Origin: Halostella litorea
GTDB lineage: Archaea; Halobacteriota; Halobacteria; Halobacteriales; Natronoarchaeaceae
Length of the DNA: 64,000 bases
Assembly (NCBI RefSeq): GCF_004785955.1
Contig: NZ_ML214300.1
Span: forward strand, 1-64,000
Reading direction: 5' to 3'
Below, one piece after another: positions 27,071 through 35,668 of this stretch (position 1 is its first letter; each line of letters begins with the position of its first letter). The translations under genes and the position numbers were made by a program. The notes beneath the pieces were generated by a model. The model worked only from the letters and a program-made list of their open reading frames with translations. It ran no database searches and was not told where the DNA came from.

Positions 27071-27610
27071 ATGGTTCAGTGTGAGATGTGCGGCGCGGAG
27101 ACCTCGTCGCCGAAGAAGGTGAAAGTCGAAGGCGCGGAGTTGGACGTCTGCAGCGACTGCGCCGACTTCGGGACGGAGGTCAAGACCCAGTCCTCGTCCG
27201 GCGAGACGTCGACCAAGTACTCGACGTCGTCCGGCGGGTCCAGCTCGTCGTCCAGCGCCTCGGGCAGCACCTCGACGACGAGCTCCACCGGCGGCGGCTC
27301 CCGGAGCCGGTCGGACATGTTCGACGACATGGACGAGCTCGCGCAGGACTACGACGACCGCATCCGCAACGCCCGCGAGGACCGCGGGCTCTCGCAGGCC
27401 GACCTCGCCAACGAGCTCAACGAGAAGGCGAGCCTCATCCGGAAGTTAGAGCGGGGCGACACGCTCCCCAGCGACGAGGTGCAGTCCGAACTGGAGGGCT
27501 ACCTCGACATCACCCTGAGCGGCAGCGGCGGCGGCGAGGACACCGAGTGGGAGGGCGGCTCCTCGACCGGCGAGTACACGCTGGGCGACGTGGTCAAGCG
27601 CAAGGACTGA
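27071..27610 (+). CDS. mbf1: archaeal multiprotein bridging factor 1 (aMBF1)
   Basis: 179 aa. The N-terminal zinc ribbon (CEMCGAE...CSDCADFG) is joined by a Ser/Thr/Gly-rich linker (residues about 50-85) to a Cro/C1-type helix-turn-helix (IRNAREDRGLSQADLANEL, LIRKLERGDTLPSDE). This is the archaeal MBF1 arrangement; the protein associates with ribosomes or transcription machinery in other archaea. The linker is longer than usual. Downstream is tpiA, a neighbourhood often conserved in haloarchaea. Confidence 0.92.
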   Translation: MVQCEMCGAETSSPKKVKVEGAELDVCSDCADFGTEVKTQSSSGETSTKYSTSSGGSSSSSSASGSTSTTSSTGGGSRSRSDMFDDMDELAQDYDDRIRNAREDRGLSQADLANELNEKASLIRKLERGDTLPSDEVQSELEGYLDITLSGSGGGEDTEWEGGSSTGEYTLGDVVKRKD

Positions 27611-27679
27611 GCCCGCCCGGCTCGGGCGACGCCTGCCGTTCTCGCAACCTATTTGTCCCGCCGCCGATGCGGTACGAGT

Positions 27680-28324
27680 ATGTTCGTTCTCGTCAACCTG
27701 AAGGCGTACCCGTGTGACCCCGTCGCCGTCGCGGAGGCCGCGGCGGACGTCGACGACGACACCGACGCGGAGATCGTCATCGCGCCACAGGCCGCCCACC
27801 TGCCGGCCGTGGCCGACACCGGCGTGACGACGTGGGCCCAGCACGTCAGCCCCGTCGAGCACGGCAGCCACACCGGCAGCACGCTCGCCGAGGCGGCCGC
27901 CGACGCCGGCGCGACCGGCACGCTGCTCAACCACTCGGAGAACCGGCTGAAGCTCGCCGACATCGACGGTTCGCTCGACGCCGCCGAGCGCGTCGGCTTC
28001 GACACCTGCGTATGCGCGAACAACCCCGAGCAGGTCGCCGCGGCGGCCGCGCTCGGCCCGGACGGCGTCGCCGTCGAGCCGCCGGAACTGATCGGCACCG
28101 GGACGCCCGTCAGCCAGGCCGACCCGGACATCGTTCGGGACGCCGTCGCGGCCGCCGAGGACGTCGACGAGAGCGTCGACGTGTACTGCGGCGCGGGGAT
28201 CAGTACGGGCGAGGACCTCGTGGCCGCCCGCGACCTCGGGGCCGACGGCGTCCTGCTCGCCAGCGGCGTGGCGAAGGCCGACGACCCGGCCGCCGCGCTC
28301 GCCGACCTCGTCGACCCGCTGTAA
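27680..28324 (+). CDS. tpiA: triosephosphate isomerase (archaeal short type)
   Basis: 214 aa, the compact archaeal TIM barrel. [11 protein letters not shown] carries the catalytic Lys, [14 protein letters not shown] the catalytic His, [13 protein letters not shown] the catalytic Glu, and [14 protein letters not shown] the phosphate-binding loop. It interconverts glyceraldehyde-3-phosphate and DHAP. The ATG at 27680 is chosen because archaeal TPI starts directly with the first beta strand; an in-frame ATG 27 nt upstream would add a basic tail. Confidence 0.95.
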   Translation: MFVLVNLKAYPCDPVAVAEAAADVDDDTDAEIVIAPQAAHLPAVADTGVTTWAQHVSPVEHGSHTGSTLAEAAADAGATGTLLNHSENRLKLADIDGSLDAAERVGFDTCVCANNPEQVAAAAALGPDGVAVEPPELIGTGTPVSQADPDIVRDAVAAAEDVDESVDVYCGAGISTGEDLVAARDLGADGVLLASGVAKADDPAAALADLVDPL

Positions 28325-28387
28325 CGACGGTCGACCCGGGTCGCCGACGACCCGCACTTCTATCCTCCCGGGCGCCCGAGGGTGAGT

Positions 28388-28753
28388 ATGACCGATCCCG
28401 ACGACCGCCCGCTCGCGGAGCGACTCGACGAACAGCTCATGGGACTTGGCGTCTACCTGACCGACGTGGAGGCCGGGGACGACCGACTGGCGATAGAGTA
28501 CGAGACGGTCGCGCCCGGCGACGGCGTCCCGGGGCGGCAGGTCGGCCAGGTGCTCCAGACGGTCTGGTCCGTCCGCGGCGAGGACGCCGACCCCGTCAGC
28601 GTCGACGCGACGGTGACGGACGACGACGGGGAGCTTCGCGGCACCTGGCGCGCGGAGGCCGAGTGGGTCGAACGGCTCGGCGACGACCTGACCCAGACGG
28701 AGTTCTCGGAGCGGGTGCTCGACACCGTCGAGGAGCCGTCGGCTACGCCTTGA
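28388..28753 (+). CDS. hypothetical haloarchaeal protein
   Basis: 121 aa, acidic, no cysteines or membrane segments. It starts PLAERLDEQLMGLGVYLTDVEAGDDRLAIEYETVAPGDGVPGR and ends with a helix TQTEFSERVLDTVEE. The alternating beta strands then helix suggest a small alpha/beta fold found as standalone proteins in haloarchaea. Function unknown. A GTG six bases upstream is also possible. It overlaps the convergent next gene by 11 nt. Confidence 0.7.
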   Translation: MTDPDDRPLAERLDEQLMGLGVYLTDVEAGDDRLAIEYETVAPGDGVPGRQVGQVLQTVWSVRGEDADPVSVDATVTDDDGELRGTWRAEAEWVERLGDDLTQTEFSERVLDTVEEPSATP

Positions 28754-29129
28754 GAAGCGCCATTGGGTGCCCGTCGTCGAGGCTCGCCGGGCCGTCGCCG
28801 CCGTCGTCGGGCGCGGCCGCCCGGGCGGTCGCCTCGTGGACCGAGAGCACCGCCTCGAATTCCGCGTCGCTCATGTCGTGGTGGTCGGCGAACTGCCGCC
28901 AGATCCGCCGCGGGAGCGCGACGTAGTACGCCTCGCCGTCGGCGAAGGCGAGCGGGTCCTCGCGCAGCGTCGTCCGCCACTCGTACACCAGGCCGTCGAC
29001 GCCGGGCAGGTCGGACATGCCCTCCTGGTGGCGCGAAAGCAGCGCCCGGAGGTCGTCGGCGTCGACGCCGGCGTCGGCCGCGGCGCTCCGGACCCGCTCG
29101 TCGGCGAAAAATGCCGGACTGTCGCTCAT
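28743..29129 (-). CDS. hypothetical haloarchaeal protein
   Basis: 128 aa from the ATG at 29129 (MSDSPAFFADERV). Mostly helical: RSAAADAGVDADDLRALLSRHQEGMSDL, then a short strand region VDGLVYEWRTTLREDPLAF and FEAVLSVHEATARAA. No known family is recognised. It is the single gene upstream of a convergent overlap. The longer in-frame ATG at 29156 would add nine residues without similarity to the rest. Confidence 0.65.
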   Translation of the reverse strand: MSDSPAFFADERVRSAAADAGVDADDLRALLSRHQEGMSDLPGVDGLVYEWRTTLREDPLAFADGEAYYVALPRRIWRQFADHHDMSDAEFEAVLSVHEATARAAAPDDGGDGPASLDDGHPMALLKA

Positions 29130-29181
29130 GGGCGTCCCTGCGTGCTCCACGAACACGTATCGTTCGCTTCGGCGGGGTCGC

Positions 29182-29481
29182 CTACGAGACCGTCGCGGAC
29201 TCGGAGTCGCTCTCCAGGTACTCCTCCTCCCACTCGCGGCGCGCCTCTATCTCGCGTTTCCCCCGCTGGGTCAGCGCGTAGTAGTTGGTTCGGCGGTCGA
29301 GTTCCCCCTTCTCGACCAGCCCCTTGTCGACCAGCGTGTCGAGGTTCGGGTACAGCCGACCGTGATGTATCTCCGTCTCGTAGTACTTCTCGAGTTCGTC
29401 CTTGATAGCGAGTCCGTGTGGGTCGTCCAAGCCAGCGATGACCGTCAGCAGATCCCGCTGGAACCCTGTTAGATCGTGCAT
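29182..29481 (-). CDS. PadR-family transcriptional regulator
   Basis: 99-aa winged helix. LTGFQRDLLTVIAGLDDPHGLAIKDELEKYY, then IHHGRLYPNLDTLVDKGLVEKG and RTNYYALTQRGKREIEARREWEEEYL match PadR/DUF24 group regulators, typically dimeric repressors of stress or efflux genes. The target is not evident; the divergent TIR-zinc gene is 135 nt away and is the nearest candidate. TAATAT on the promoter side of the ATG (about 29501) could be its TATA element. Start ATG at 29481. Confidence 0.88.
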   Translation of the reverse strand: MHDLTGFQRDLLTVIAGLDDPHGLAIKDELEKYYETEIHHGRLYPNLDTLVDKGLVEKGELDRRTNYYALTQRGKREIEARREWEEEYLESDSESATVS

Positions 29482-29586
29482 CGTTCCCCCCACCGTACTG
29501 TAATATCACACTCGGCATAAACGTATGGGGGTATCACACCACACCCCGCGGATCCGAGACGACGGGATCCGGCCGTCGGGAGAGGG

Positions 29587-29592
29587 TTTAAG
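29587..29592 (+). promoter_or_regulatory. TATA-like box of the TIR-zinc gene
   Basis: TTTAAG 24 nt before the ATG at 29617, again at leaderless spacing. Confidence 0.5.
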
Positions 29593-29616
29593 CCTCGACC
29601 GATACAGGTTGGCCTC

Positions 29617-30231
29617 ATGAGCGACGAGCGAGTGTTCGTCTCGCACGCGCCGGGGGATGGGGAACTCGTCGGGCGGCTGTTCCGGTCGATCCGGAACCTG
29701 CCCTTTGACGTCCACGTCGCGGGCGAGGAGGTGGAGCGGGGCCGCGACAGGGGGAGCCTCAGGGGCCGCATCGACGAGAGTTCCGTCACCGTAGCGGTGC
29801 TGACCCCGGCCGGGGCGTCGAACCAGTGGGTCAACCAGGAGATCGGGTACGCCGTCGCTCGGGGGGTAGACATCGTGCCGGCCACGTCGAGCGCGGACCT
29901 GCTCGGCGGCTACCTCGCCGGGTCCGACACGGTCACGCTCGACGGCGAGTCGATGGACCGGTCCGTGTTCGAACTCCTCTCGGCCCTGCGGAGCCTGCTG
30001 GCCCCGGTCGGGGGGCTGGACACGCCGAAGTGGTACCTCCCGTTCCACTGCACCGTCGAGGGCTGTTCGGCCGCCGTGACGCTCGACGTCGACCGCGACC
30101 AGCCCGGCCTGTGGCGGCTCCACGACCACGGGCGGACGATCCACGTCGACTGCGGCGAGTGCGGCGCGCGGTACCACTTCGACCCGGGGACGCTGGCCTT
30201 CCTCCGGCGGGAGACCCCACGCGCCGAGTGA
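29617..30231 (+). CDS. TIR-domain protein with C-terminal zinc-binding module
   Basis: 204 aa. Residues 4-125 look like a TIR domain: RVFVSHAPGDGELVGRLF (strand A and BB-loop region) and SNQWVNQEIGYAVARGVDIV, where Glu75 is in the position of the NAD-hydrolysing glutamate of prokaryotic TIR enzymes. The C-terminal 60 residues carry C-x4-C (HCTVEGC) and C-x2-C (DCGECGARYHF), a likely zinc ribbon. No signal peptide or membrane helix. Prokaryotic TIR proteins often act in antiviral NAD depletion or signalling, but no defence partner gene is adjacent. Catalytic activity is inferred. Confidence 0.75.
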   Translation: MSDERVFVSHAPGDGELVGRLFRSIRNLPFDVHVAGEEVERGRDRGSLRGRIDESSVTVAVLTPAGASNQWVNQEIGYAVARGVDIVPATSSADLLGGYLAGSDTVTLDGESMDRSVFELLSALRSLLAPVGGLDTPKWYLPFHCTVEGCSAAVTLDVDRDQPGLWRLHDHGRTIHVDCGECGARYHFDPGTLAFLRRETPRAE

Positions 30232-30261
30232 GGCGGGGCGGGCGTCGCCCCCGCCCGCGGC

Positions 30262-30960
30262 TCACTCCGTGAGCCGCTCGTACGCCCGCTTGACGGCCTT
30301 GAACTCCGACTGGCTGCCGCCCGCGCGGTCCGGATGCGCCTCCTTTACCTTCTCCAGGAACGCCGACCGGATCGCCTCGTCGTCGGCATCGCCGTCGACG
30401 CCGAGCGTCGCGTACGCCTCGGCCCGGCGCATCCGCACCGCCTTCACGATGCCGTCCGCTAAGCCTTCGTCCTTGCAGTCCGGACAGAACGACTGCGTCC
30501 GGCCGTCGACCATCTCGACGCGGTACAGTTCGACGGTGAACTCCTCGCGACAGCCGTCGCAGGCGTTTCGCGTGACCGCCGTCTCGTCCGTCTCGTCCGT
30601 GGCCGAGCGGTCGGCCGCCCCGTCGGTGTCGTCGGCCGCCGCCCGGTCGCCCGTCGTCGACGTGCGGTCGTCGCCGCGGCCCGGGACGTGCCGCTCGCAC
30701 TCCCCACAGCACAGCACGGACGTCCCGTCGGACAGCGTCACCTCCGTGAGGTCCGCCACGCGGTGCTCGGCCCCGCAGCCGTCACAGGAGCGGCGTCGCT
30801 GGTCCAGCCCGGCCGCCTTCTCGGCGGCCGTCTCGGCGTACTCGCGACACTCCGGGCAGCAGACCGCGGTGTGGCCGTCCGGCATCGTCACGGAGTACAG
30901 ATCGTCGACCGGCAGGCTTCGCCCGCAGCCGTCACAGCCCCGCCTGTCGGTCACAGCCAT
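30262..30960 (-). CDS. J-domain protein with three tandem zinc-knuckle repeats
   Basis: 232 aa from the ATG at 30960. Three repeats of about 35 residues, each with CDGC or CDGCG, a DGx(S/T) turn and a second CxxC/CCxEC pair, occupy residues 8-45, 51-87 and 126-165; an Asp/Thr-rich linker separates the last. The C-terminus is a J domain (AYATLGVDGDADDEAIRSAF, HPD in EAHPDRAGG). The order zinc-zinc-zinc-J is the reverse of DnaJ. Probably an Hsp70 co-chaperone with a nucleic acid- or protein-binding zinc array (inference). Divergent from zntA. Confidence 0.8.
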   Translation of the reverse strand: MAVTDRRGCDGCGRSLPVDDLYSVTMPDGHTAVCCPECREYAETAAEKAAGLDQRRRSCDGCGAEHRVADLTEVTLSDGTSVLCCGECERHVPGRGDDRTSTTGDRAAADDTDGAADRSATDETDETAVTRNACDGCREEFTVELYRVEMVDGRTQSFCPDCKDEGLADGIVKAVRMRRAEAYATLGVDGDADDEAIRSAFLEKVKEAHPDRAGGSQSEFKAVKRAYERLTE

Positions 30961-30983
30961 CGTCGGCCGTTTGACTCTCGTCG

Positions 30984-30990
30984 TATATAT
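30984..30990 (-). promoter_or_regulatory. TATA-like box of the zinc/J-domain gene
   Basis: TATATAT (reads as ATATATA on the minus strand) 23 nt before the ATG at 30960, typical leaderless spacing. Confidence 0.55.
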
Positions 30991-31040
30991 GTCTTGCAGG
31001 TGGCAGGATGGGCGTCCGTTCCGGACGGCGTCACTGCCCA

Positions 31041-31055
31041 CGAGTTAATAACTCG
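31041..31055. promoter_or_regulatory. palindrome in the zntA / J-protein divergent promoter region
   Basis: CGAGTTAATAACTCG is a perfect 7-bp inverted repeat around a central A. It lies midway between two divergent TATA-like boxes, about 85 nt from each start codon. Size and symmetry suit a dimeric regulator such as an ArsR/SmtB-type metal sensor controlling zntA. Binding is speculation. Confidence 0.45.
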
Positions 31056-31109
31056 GATCCAGTTCTTTATTTACTACTGCGATCCCCGGCCGCTCTGATA
31101 GCAGGAGGA

Positions 31110-31117
31110 TTAATAAA
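31110..31117 (+). promoter_or_regulatory. TATA-like box of zntA
   Basis: TTAATAAA 23 nt ahead of the zntA ATG at 31141; leaderless spacing. Confidence 0.55.
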
Positions 31118-31140
31118 CGAACGGTTCGTACTCACCGCCA

Positions 31141-33444
31141 ATGAGCAACGAGACTGCGGACGGGCGGTCGATAACGCTCTCGGTCCCCGACATGGACTGT
31201 GCGTCCTGCGCGTCGAAGGTCGAGGGCAGCGTCGGGGAGGTCGACGGCGTCACGGCCATCAGCCCGAACCCGACGACCGGGAAACTCGACGTGACGTTCG
31301 ACCCGGCCGCCGCCGACGCCGCCGACGTGACCGCCGCCGTCGAGGCCGCCGGCTACGAGGTCGCGGCGGGCGGCCCGGACGAACCGGGGGCCGACACGGC
31401 CGCCGTCTGGCGGAGCGCCCGCGCTGTCAAGACCGGCGTCGCCGGCGCGTTCCTCGCGCTCGCCCTCGTCGTGCAGTGGGGCGTCCCCGGCGCGAACGCG
31501 ACGCTCGTGACCGCGCTGGGCGGGGAGTGGGCGCTGGCGGACGCGCTCTTCCTCGGGGCGGTCGCCGTCGGCGGCGAGGTGATCGTCCGCAACGGCTACT
31601 ACTCGGCGCGGAACCTGAGCCTCGACATCGACTTCCTGATGACCGTGGCGATACTCGCGGCCACGGGGCTGACGCTCGCGGTGCCCGACGAGAACTTCCT
31701 GGTCGAGGCGGCGTCGCTCGCGGTCCTGTTCAACCTCGCGGAGGTGCTCGAACGCTACTCCGTCACGCGGGCGCGCCAGTCGCTGGCGGAACTGTTCTCG
31801 CTGGCCCCGGATACCGCGGTGGTCAGGCGCGACGGGGAACTCGTCGAGGTGCCGGTCGACGCGGTCGGCGTCGGCGAGACAGTCGTCGTGGAGCCGGGCG
31901 AGAAGGTGCCCCTCGACGGCGTGGTCACGGAGGGCGAGAGCGCGGTCAACGAGGCCCCGATCACCGGGGAGAGCGTCCCCGTCGACAAGCGCGAGGGCGA
32001 CGACGCCTTCGCGGGCACGATAAACCAGCAGGGGTATCTGGAGATCCGCGTCACGGCACAGGCCGACGACAGCACGCTCGCCCGGATCATCGACCTCGTG
32101 GAGGGCGCACAGGAGAACCGGACCGACCGCGAGCAGTTCGTCGACCGCTTCGCCGGCTACTACACGCCGGTCGTGACGGCCGCGGCGATACTGACGGCCG
32201 CGGTGCCGCCCCTGCTCGGCGCGGACCCGGTGACGTGGGCCGTCCGCGGCATCGCCTTGCTGGTGATCGCCTGCCCCTGCGCGTTCGTCATCTCGACGCC
32301 GGTCTCGGTGGTGTCGGGGGTCACGAGCGCGGCGCGCAACGGCGTCCTGATCAAGGGCGGCGACCACCTGGAGACGATGGGCGAGGTCGACGCCGTCGCC
32401 CTCGACAAGACGGGGACGCTCACGACCGGCGAACTGTCGGTGACGGACGTGGTGCCGCTGGCCGGCAACGACGCCGCCGACGTGCTGGCCTGCGCCCGCG
32501 GCGTCGAATCCCGGAGCGAGCACCCCATCGGCGACGCCATCGTCGAGCACGCCGAGTCCGAGGGGGCCGAGGCCGGTGACGTCTCCGACTTCGAGGCGAT
32601 CACCGGGCAGGGCGTCCGCGCGGACCTCGACGGGACGACCCACTACGCCGGCAAGCCTGCGTTCTTCGAGGACCTCGGTTTCGACCTCGATCACGTCCAC
32701 GTCGCGACGGACGGCGGCGCGGCCCTCGCGGACGCCGGCGCGGCGGGGTCGGGCGGGGCCGTCGCCGACGAACTCCGGAGCCAGTGCGAGCGCCAGGGCT
32801 GTCTCGACCTCGTCGAGGGGACCATCCCGCGCCTGCAGGAGGAGGGGAAGACGGTGATCCTCGTCGGCACGGAGGACGCCATCGAGGGCGTCGTCGCCGT
32901 CGCGGACACGGTCCGGCCGGACGCGACGGCCGCCGTCGCGGCGCTCCGCGACGCCGGCGTCGAGCCGGTCATGCTCACCGGCGACAACGCCGGCACCGCC
33001 GCGGCCATCGCGGGCCAACTCGGGATCGATCGCTACGAGGCCGGCCTGCTCCCCGAGGAGAAGGTCGAGGCAGTCGAGGAACTCCGCGAGGAGTTCGGCA
33101 CCGTCGCCATGGTCGGCGACGGGATCAACGACGCGCCGGCGCTCGCCGCCGCGGACGTGGGGATCGCCATGGGCGCGGCCGGCACCGACACGGCCATCGA
33201 GACGGCCGACGTGGCCCTGATGGCCGACGACCTCTCGAAGCTCCCCTACCTCGTCGACCTCTCCCGGACCGCCAACGGGGTCATCCGGCAGAACATCTGG
33301 GCGAGCCTCGGCGTGAAGGCGCTGCTCGCGGTCGGTATCCCGCTCGGCTACGTCAGCCTCGTCGTCGCGGTGCTGGCCGGCGACGTCGGCATGACGACGG
33401 CCGTCACCGGCAACGCGATGCGGCTCTCGCGCGTCCGGCCGTAG
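31141..33444 (+). CDS. zntA: P1B-type heavy-metal ATPase (Zn/Cd/Pb exporter, ZntA-like)
   Basis: 767 aa. The N-terminal HMA domain has MDCASC (Cys20, Cys23). Actuator domain ITGES; membrane metal site CPC at 378-380 followed by AFVISTPVSVVSG; phosphorylation site DKTGT at Asp422; HP motif ESRSEHPIGDAI; hinge MVGDGINDAPAL. The C-terminal helices (NIWASLGVKALLAVG, DVGMTTAVTGNAMRL) have the Lys and Asp typical of the P1B-2 zinc/cadmium group rather than copper pumps. It exports divalent soft metals at ATP cost. No adjacent ArsR gene; a palindrome upstream may be the operator. Confidence 0.92.
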   Translation: MSNETADGRSITLSVPDMDCASCASKVEGSVGEVDGVTAISPNPTTGKLDVTFDPAAADAADVTAAVEAAGYEVAAGGPDEPGADTAAVWRSARAVKTGVAGAFLALALVVQWGVPGANATLVTALGGEWALADALFLGAVAVGGEVIVRNGYYSARNLSLDIDFLMTVAILAATGLTLAVPDENFLVEAASLAVLFNLAEVLERYSVTRARQSLAELFSLAPDTAVVRRDGELVEVPVDAVGVGETVVVEPGEKVPLDGVVTEGESAVNEAPITGESVPVDKREGDDAFAGTINQQGYLEIRVTAQADDSTLARIIDLVEGAQENRTDREQFVDRFAGYYTPVVTAAAILTAAVPPLLGADPVTWAVRGIALLVIACPCAFVISTPVSVVSGVTSAARNGVLIKGGDHLETMGEVDAVALDKTGTLTTGELSVTDVVPLAGNDAADVLACARGVESRSEHPIGDAIVEHAESEGAEAGDVSDFEAITGQGVRADLDGTTHYAGKPAFFEDLGFDLDHVHVATDGGAALADAGAAGSGGAVADELRSQCERQGCLDLVEGTIPRLQEEGKTVILVGTEDAIEGVVAVADTVRPDATAAVAALRDAGVEPVMLTGDNAGTAAAIAGQLGIDRYEAGLLPEEKVEAVEELREEFGTVAMVGDGINDAPALAAADVGIAMGAAGTDTAIETADVALMADDLSKLPYLVDLSRTANGVIRQNIWASLGVKALLAVGIPLGYVSLVVAVLAGDVGMTTAVTGNAMRLSRVRP

Positions 33445-33524
33445 GCGTCGACGCCGCCCGTGCAACACATTACCACGGCCGGTACGACTAACACCATCGG
33501 CGGAGTAGCGGCCACCGTCCGACC

Positions 33525-34229
33525 ATGTCCCGAGAGCCGCTCGACCGGCAGACCGGCCCGGTGGCCGAGGTGGAGTTCTCCTTTCGCGACCCGGAGTACC
33601 CGTTCGTGTCCGCGTCGGACTCGGAGGAGTGCGTCTTCGAACTCGCCGAGATGGTGCCCCGGGACGGCGGTCGCTACGCCGAGTTCTTCAACGTGACCGA
33701 CGTCGAGCCCGGGCGGATCCTCGACCTCACGGCCGACCGGGAGACGGTCGACGTCTCCCTGCTCAGGGAGTACGAGCACGGGGGGCTGTTCGAGTTCCTC
33801 GTCTCCGGGGACTGCCCGGCCTTCGCGCTCGCCGAACTCGGCGCGCTCCCGCGGGACGTGTACGCCGCCGACGGCGAGGGGCGGATCGTCGCGGAGATAC
33901 CCCCGCGGCACGACCCGTGCGACGTCGTCGACCGGTTCCTCGACGAGTCCCCCGGCGCGGAGGTGGTCAGGAAGCAGCGGAAAGAGGCCGTCACCCCGCT
34001 GCTCCCACAGTCGGGGTTCACCGAACTGCTGGCCGAGCGGCTCACCGACAGGCAGCGCGAGGTCCTGTGTGCCGCCTACGAGGCGGGGTACTACGACTGG
34101 CCCCGCGACTGTACCGGCGAGGAGGTCGCCGAGTCGCTCGGCATCTCCTCGGCGACGTTCTCGGAACACATCCACGCCGCCGAGCGCAAGCTCCTCGCGG
34201 CGGTCTTCGACGGCTCGGGCGCGAACTGA
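33525..34229 (+). CDS. HTH_10 (Bat-type) transcriptional regulator
   Basis: 234 aa. The C-terminal LTDRQREVLCAAYEAGYYDWPRDCTGEEVAESLGI...FSEHIHAAERKLL is the haloarchaeal HTH_10 domain found in bacterioopsin-activator-like proteins. The N-terminal 160 residues (PVAEVEFSFRDPEYPFV) are the associated sensory beta-rich domain. Target unknown. It follows zntA by 80 nt but a shared transcript is uncertain. Start ATG at 33525. Confidence 0.88.
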   Translation: MSREPLDRQTGPVAEVEFSFRDPEYPFVSASDSEECVFELAEMVPRDGGRYAEFFNVTDVEPGRILDLTADRETVDVSLLREYEHGGLFEFLVSGDCPAFALAELGALPRDVYAADGEGRIVAEIPPRHDPCDVVDRFLDESPGAEVVRKQRKEAVTPLLPQSGFTELLAERLTDRQREVLCAAYEAGYYDWPRDCTGEEVAESLGISSATFSEHIHAAERKLLAAVFDGSGAN

Positions 34230-34253
34230 CGGCCCGCTCGGGCCGCGACGGCC

Positions 34254-34568
34254 TCACGGACGGTCGCCGCGTTTCGACACCACGGCCCGGCCGTCGGCGT
34301 GCACGGAGACGGCGCAGCCTTCGAACCGGAACGAGACGACCGTCCCCGGGGACGTTCGACCGCGCTCGCCGCCCCGCCCGCACAGCCAGTCCAGCGCGTG
34401 CGGGTCGAGCGTCTCGTACAGCGGCTCCATGGCCGTGGGCTCGCTGTCGGTCGCCGCCGCGACCGCCTCGACGACGCTGTGGACGGCCGTCCGCCCGCCT
34501 CCCTGTGCGTGGCGTGCCGTGTACGTCTCGGACTCGGGATCGTACCGTACCGTATCTGTGCTGTCCAT
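34254..34568 (-). CDS. HalOD1 output-domain protein
   Basis: 104 aa. TAVHSVVEAVAAATDSEPTAMEPLYETLDPHALDWL and the final beta part TVVSFRFEGCAVSVHADGRAVV define the haloarchaeal HalOD1 domain, predicted as a signalling output module. It stands alone, without a receiver or PAS domain. Convergent with the HTH_10 gene (24-nt gap). Its partner is unknown. Start ATG. Confidence 0.85.
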   Translation of the reverse strand: MDSTDTVRYDPESETYTARHAQGGGRTAVHSVVEAVAAATDSEPTAMEPLYETLDPHALDWLCGRGGERGRTSPGTVVSFRFEGCAVSVHADGRAVVSKRGDRP

Positions 34569-34687
34569 GCCGGGTGCCCCGGTGAACCACGCCGGCGGAC
34601 GGGCTTAGTTCGTCACCCTACAACTCAAGGGACGCCCCTTGCGGTCCCCGGACGGCAGTCCGGATCGGGACACGGCGGTCGGGCGGG

Positions 34688-35668
34688 CTATAGCCACCCC
34701 TCGCGCCGGAAGTACGCCGCCATCCCGACCGCGAGCAGGGCCATCACTATCAGCACGGCCGGGTAGCCGTACCGCCACGTCAGCTCCGGCATGTTGTACG
34801 GGCTCCCGTCGAAGTTCATCCCGTACACGCCGGCGACGAACGTCAGCGGGAGGACGATGGTGGCGACGACGGTGAGCTTCTTCATCACCTCGTTGGTCGA
34901 GGCCGACAGCGAGTTCAGGTAGATGTCCCGCGCGCCGCTGGCCAGGTCGCGATAGGTCTCCACGAGGTCGACCAGCTGGACGACGTGGTCGTACACGTCG
35001 CGGTAGTACTTCTCGGCCTCCTCGGTGACCTGGTCGGGGTCGCCGCGTGCGAGCACGCTGGCGGCGTCCCGGACCGGCCACACGAGGCGGCGAAGCGAGA
35101 GCAGTTCCCGCCGGAGGCTCTGGATCCGCTCCAGCGTCCCCACGTCGGGCGAGTCGATCACCTCGTCCTCGACGCGTTCGATGTCGTCCTCTATCTCGTC
35201 CAAGAGGCCGTAGTAGTCGTCGACGATGCCGTCCAGGATCCGGTAGGCCGCGAAGTCCGCCCCGCGGGCGACCAGCCGGGCGTCGCCGCGCCCGACGGCC
35301 TCCCAGGCGCGCCTGACGGCGTCGATGCGGTTGGGAGCCAGCGTGACGACCCAGCCGTCCCCGAAGAAGATCCCGATGGGGTCCTCGACCAGTTCCTCCT
35401 CGAACGTCGTCTCCCCGCGGGCGAGTTCGGCCTCCTTGACCAGCACGAAGGTGTGGTCGTCGAACAGTTCCACCTTCGGCCGGACGCCGTTTTGCACGTC
35501 CTCCGTCTCCAGCGGATGGATCCCGAAGGTGTCCCTGATCGCCGTCAGTTCGGCCTCGGTGGGGCCGACGACGCGGACCCACGTCGTCCCCGGGGCGTCG
35601 CGGGCCGTCGCCACGTCGTCGTACGACGACGCCCCGGCCTCGTCGTAGACGATGGTCTCGACCGTCAC
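34688..35668 (-). CDS. corA: CorA-type Mg2+/Co2+ transporter
   Basis: 326 aa from the GTG at 35668 (TVETIVYDEAG). The long cytoplasmic helical region (DEIEDDIERVEDEVI, LRRELLSLRRLVWPVRD) ends in two membrane helices with the GMN signature (VAGVYGMNFDGSPYNMPEL). CorA pentamers import magnesium. The frame continues upstream to a GTG at 35749, but that part is Arg-rich and unlike the family. A TATA-like CATAAAA near 35767 would place transcription start close to 35740, which also favours the downstream start. Confidence 0.9.
   Translation of the reverse strand: MTVETIVYDEAGASSYDDVATARDAPGTTWVRVVGPTEAELTAIRDTFGIHPLETEDVQNGVRPKVELFDDHTFVLVKEAELARGETTFEEELVEDPIGIFFGDGWVVTLAPNRIDAVRRAWEAVGRGDARLVARGADFAAYRILDGIVDDYYGLLDEIEDDIERVEDEVIDSPDVGTLERIQSLRRELLSLRRLVWPVRDAASVLARGDPDQVTEEAEKYYRDVYDHVVQLVDLVETYRDLASGARDIYLNSLSASTNEVMKKLTVVATIVLPLTFVAGVYGMNFDGSPYNMPELTWRYGYPAVLIVMALLAVGMAAYFRREGWL

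Noticed and set aside
31132-33468. A 778-codon minus-strand frame opposite zntA
   Set aside because: Antisense shadow of a P1B ATPase with all motifs intact on the other strand.
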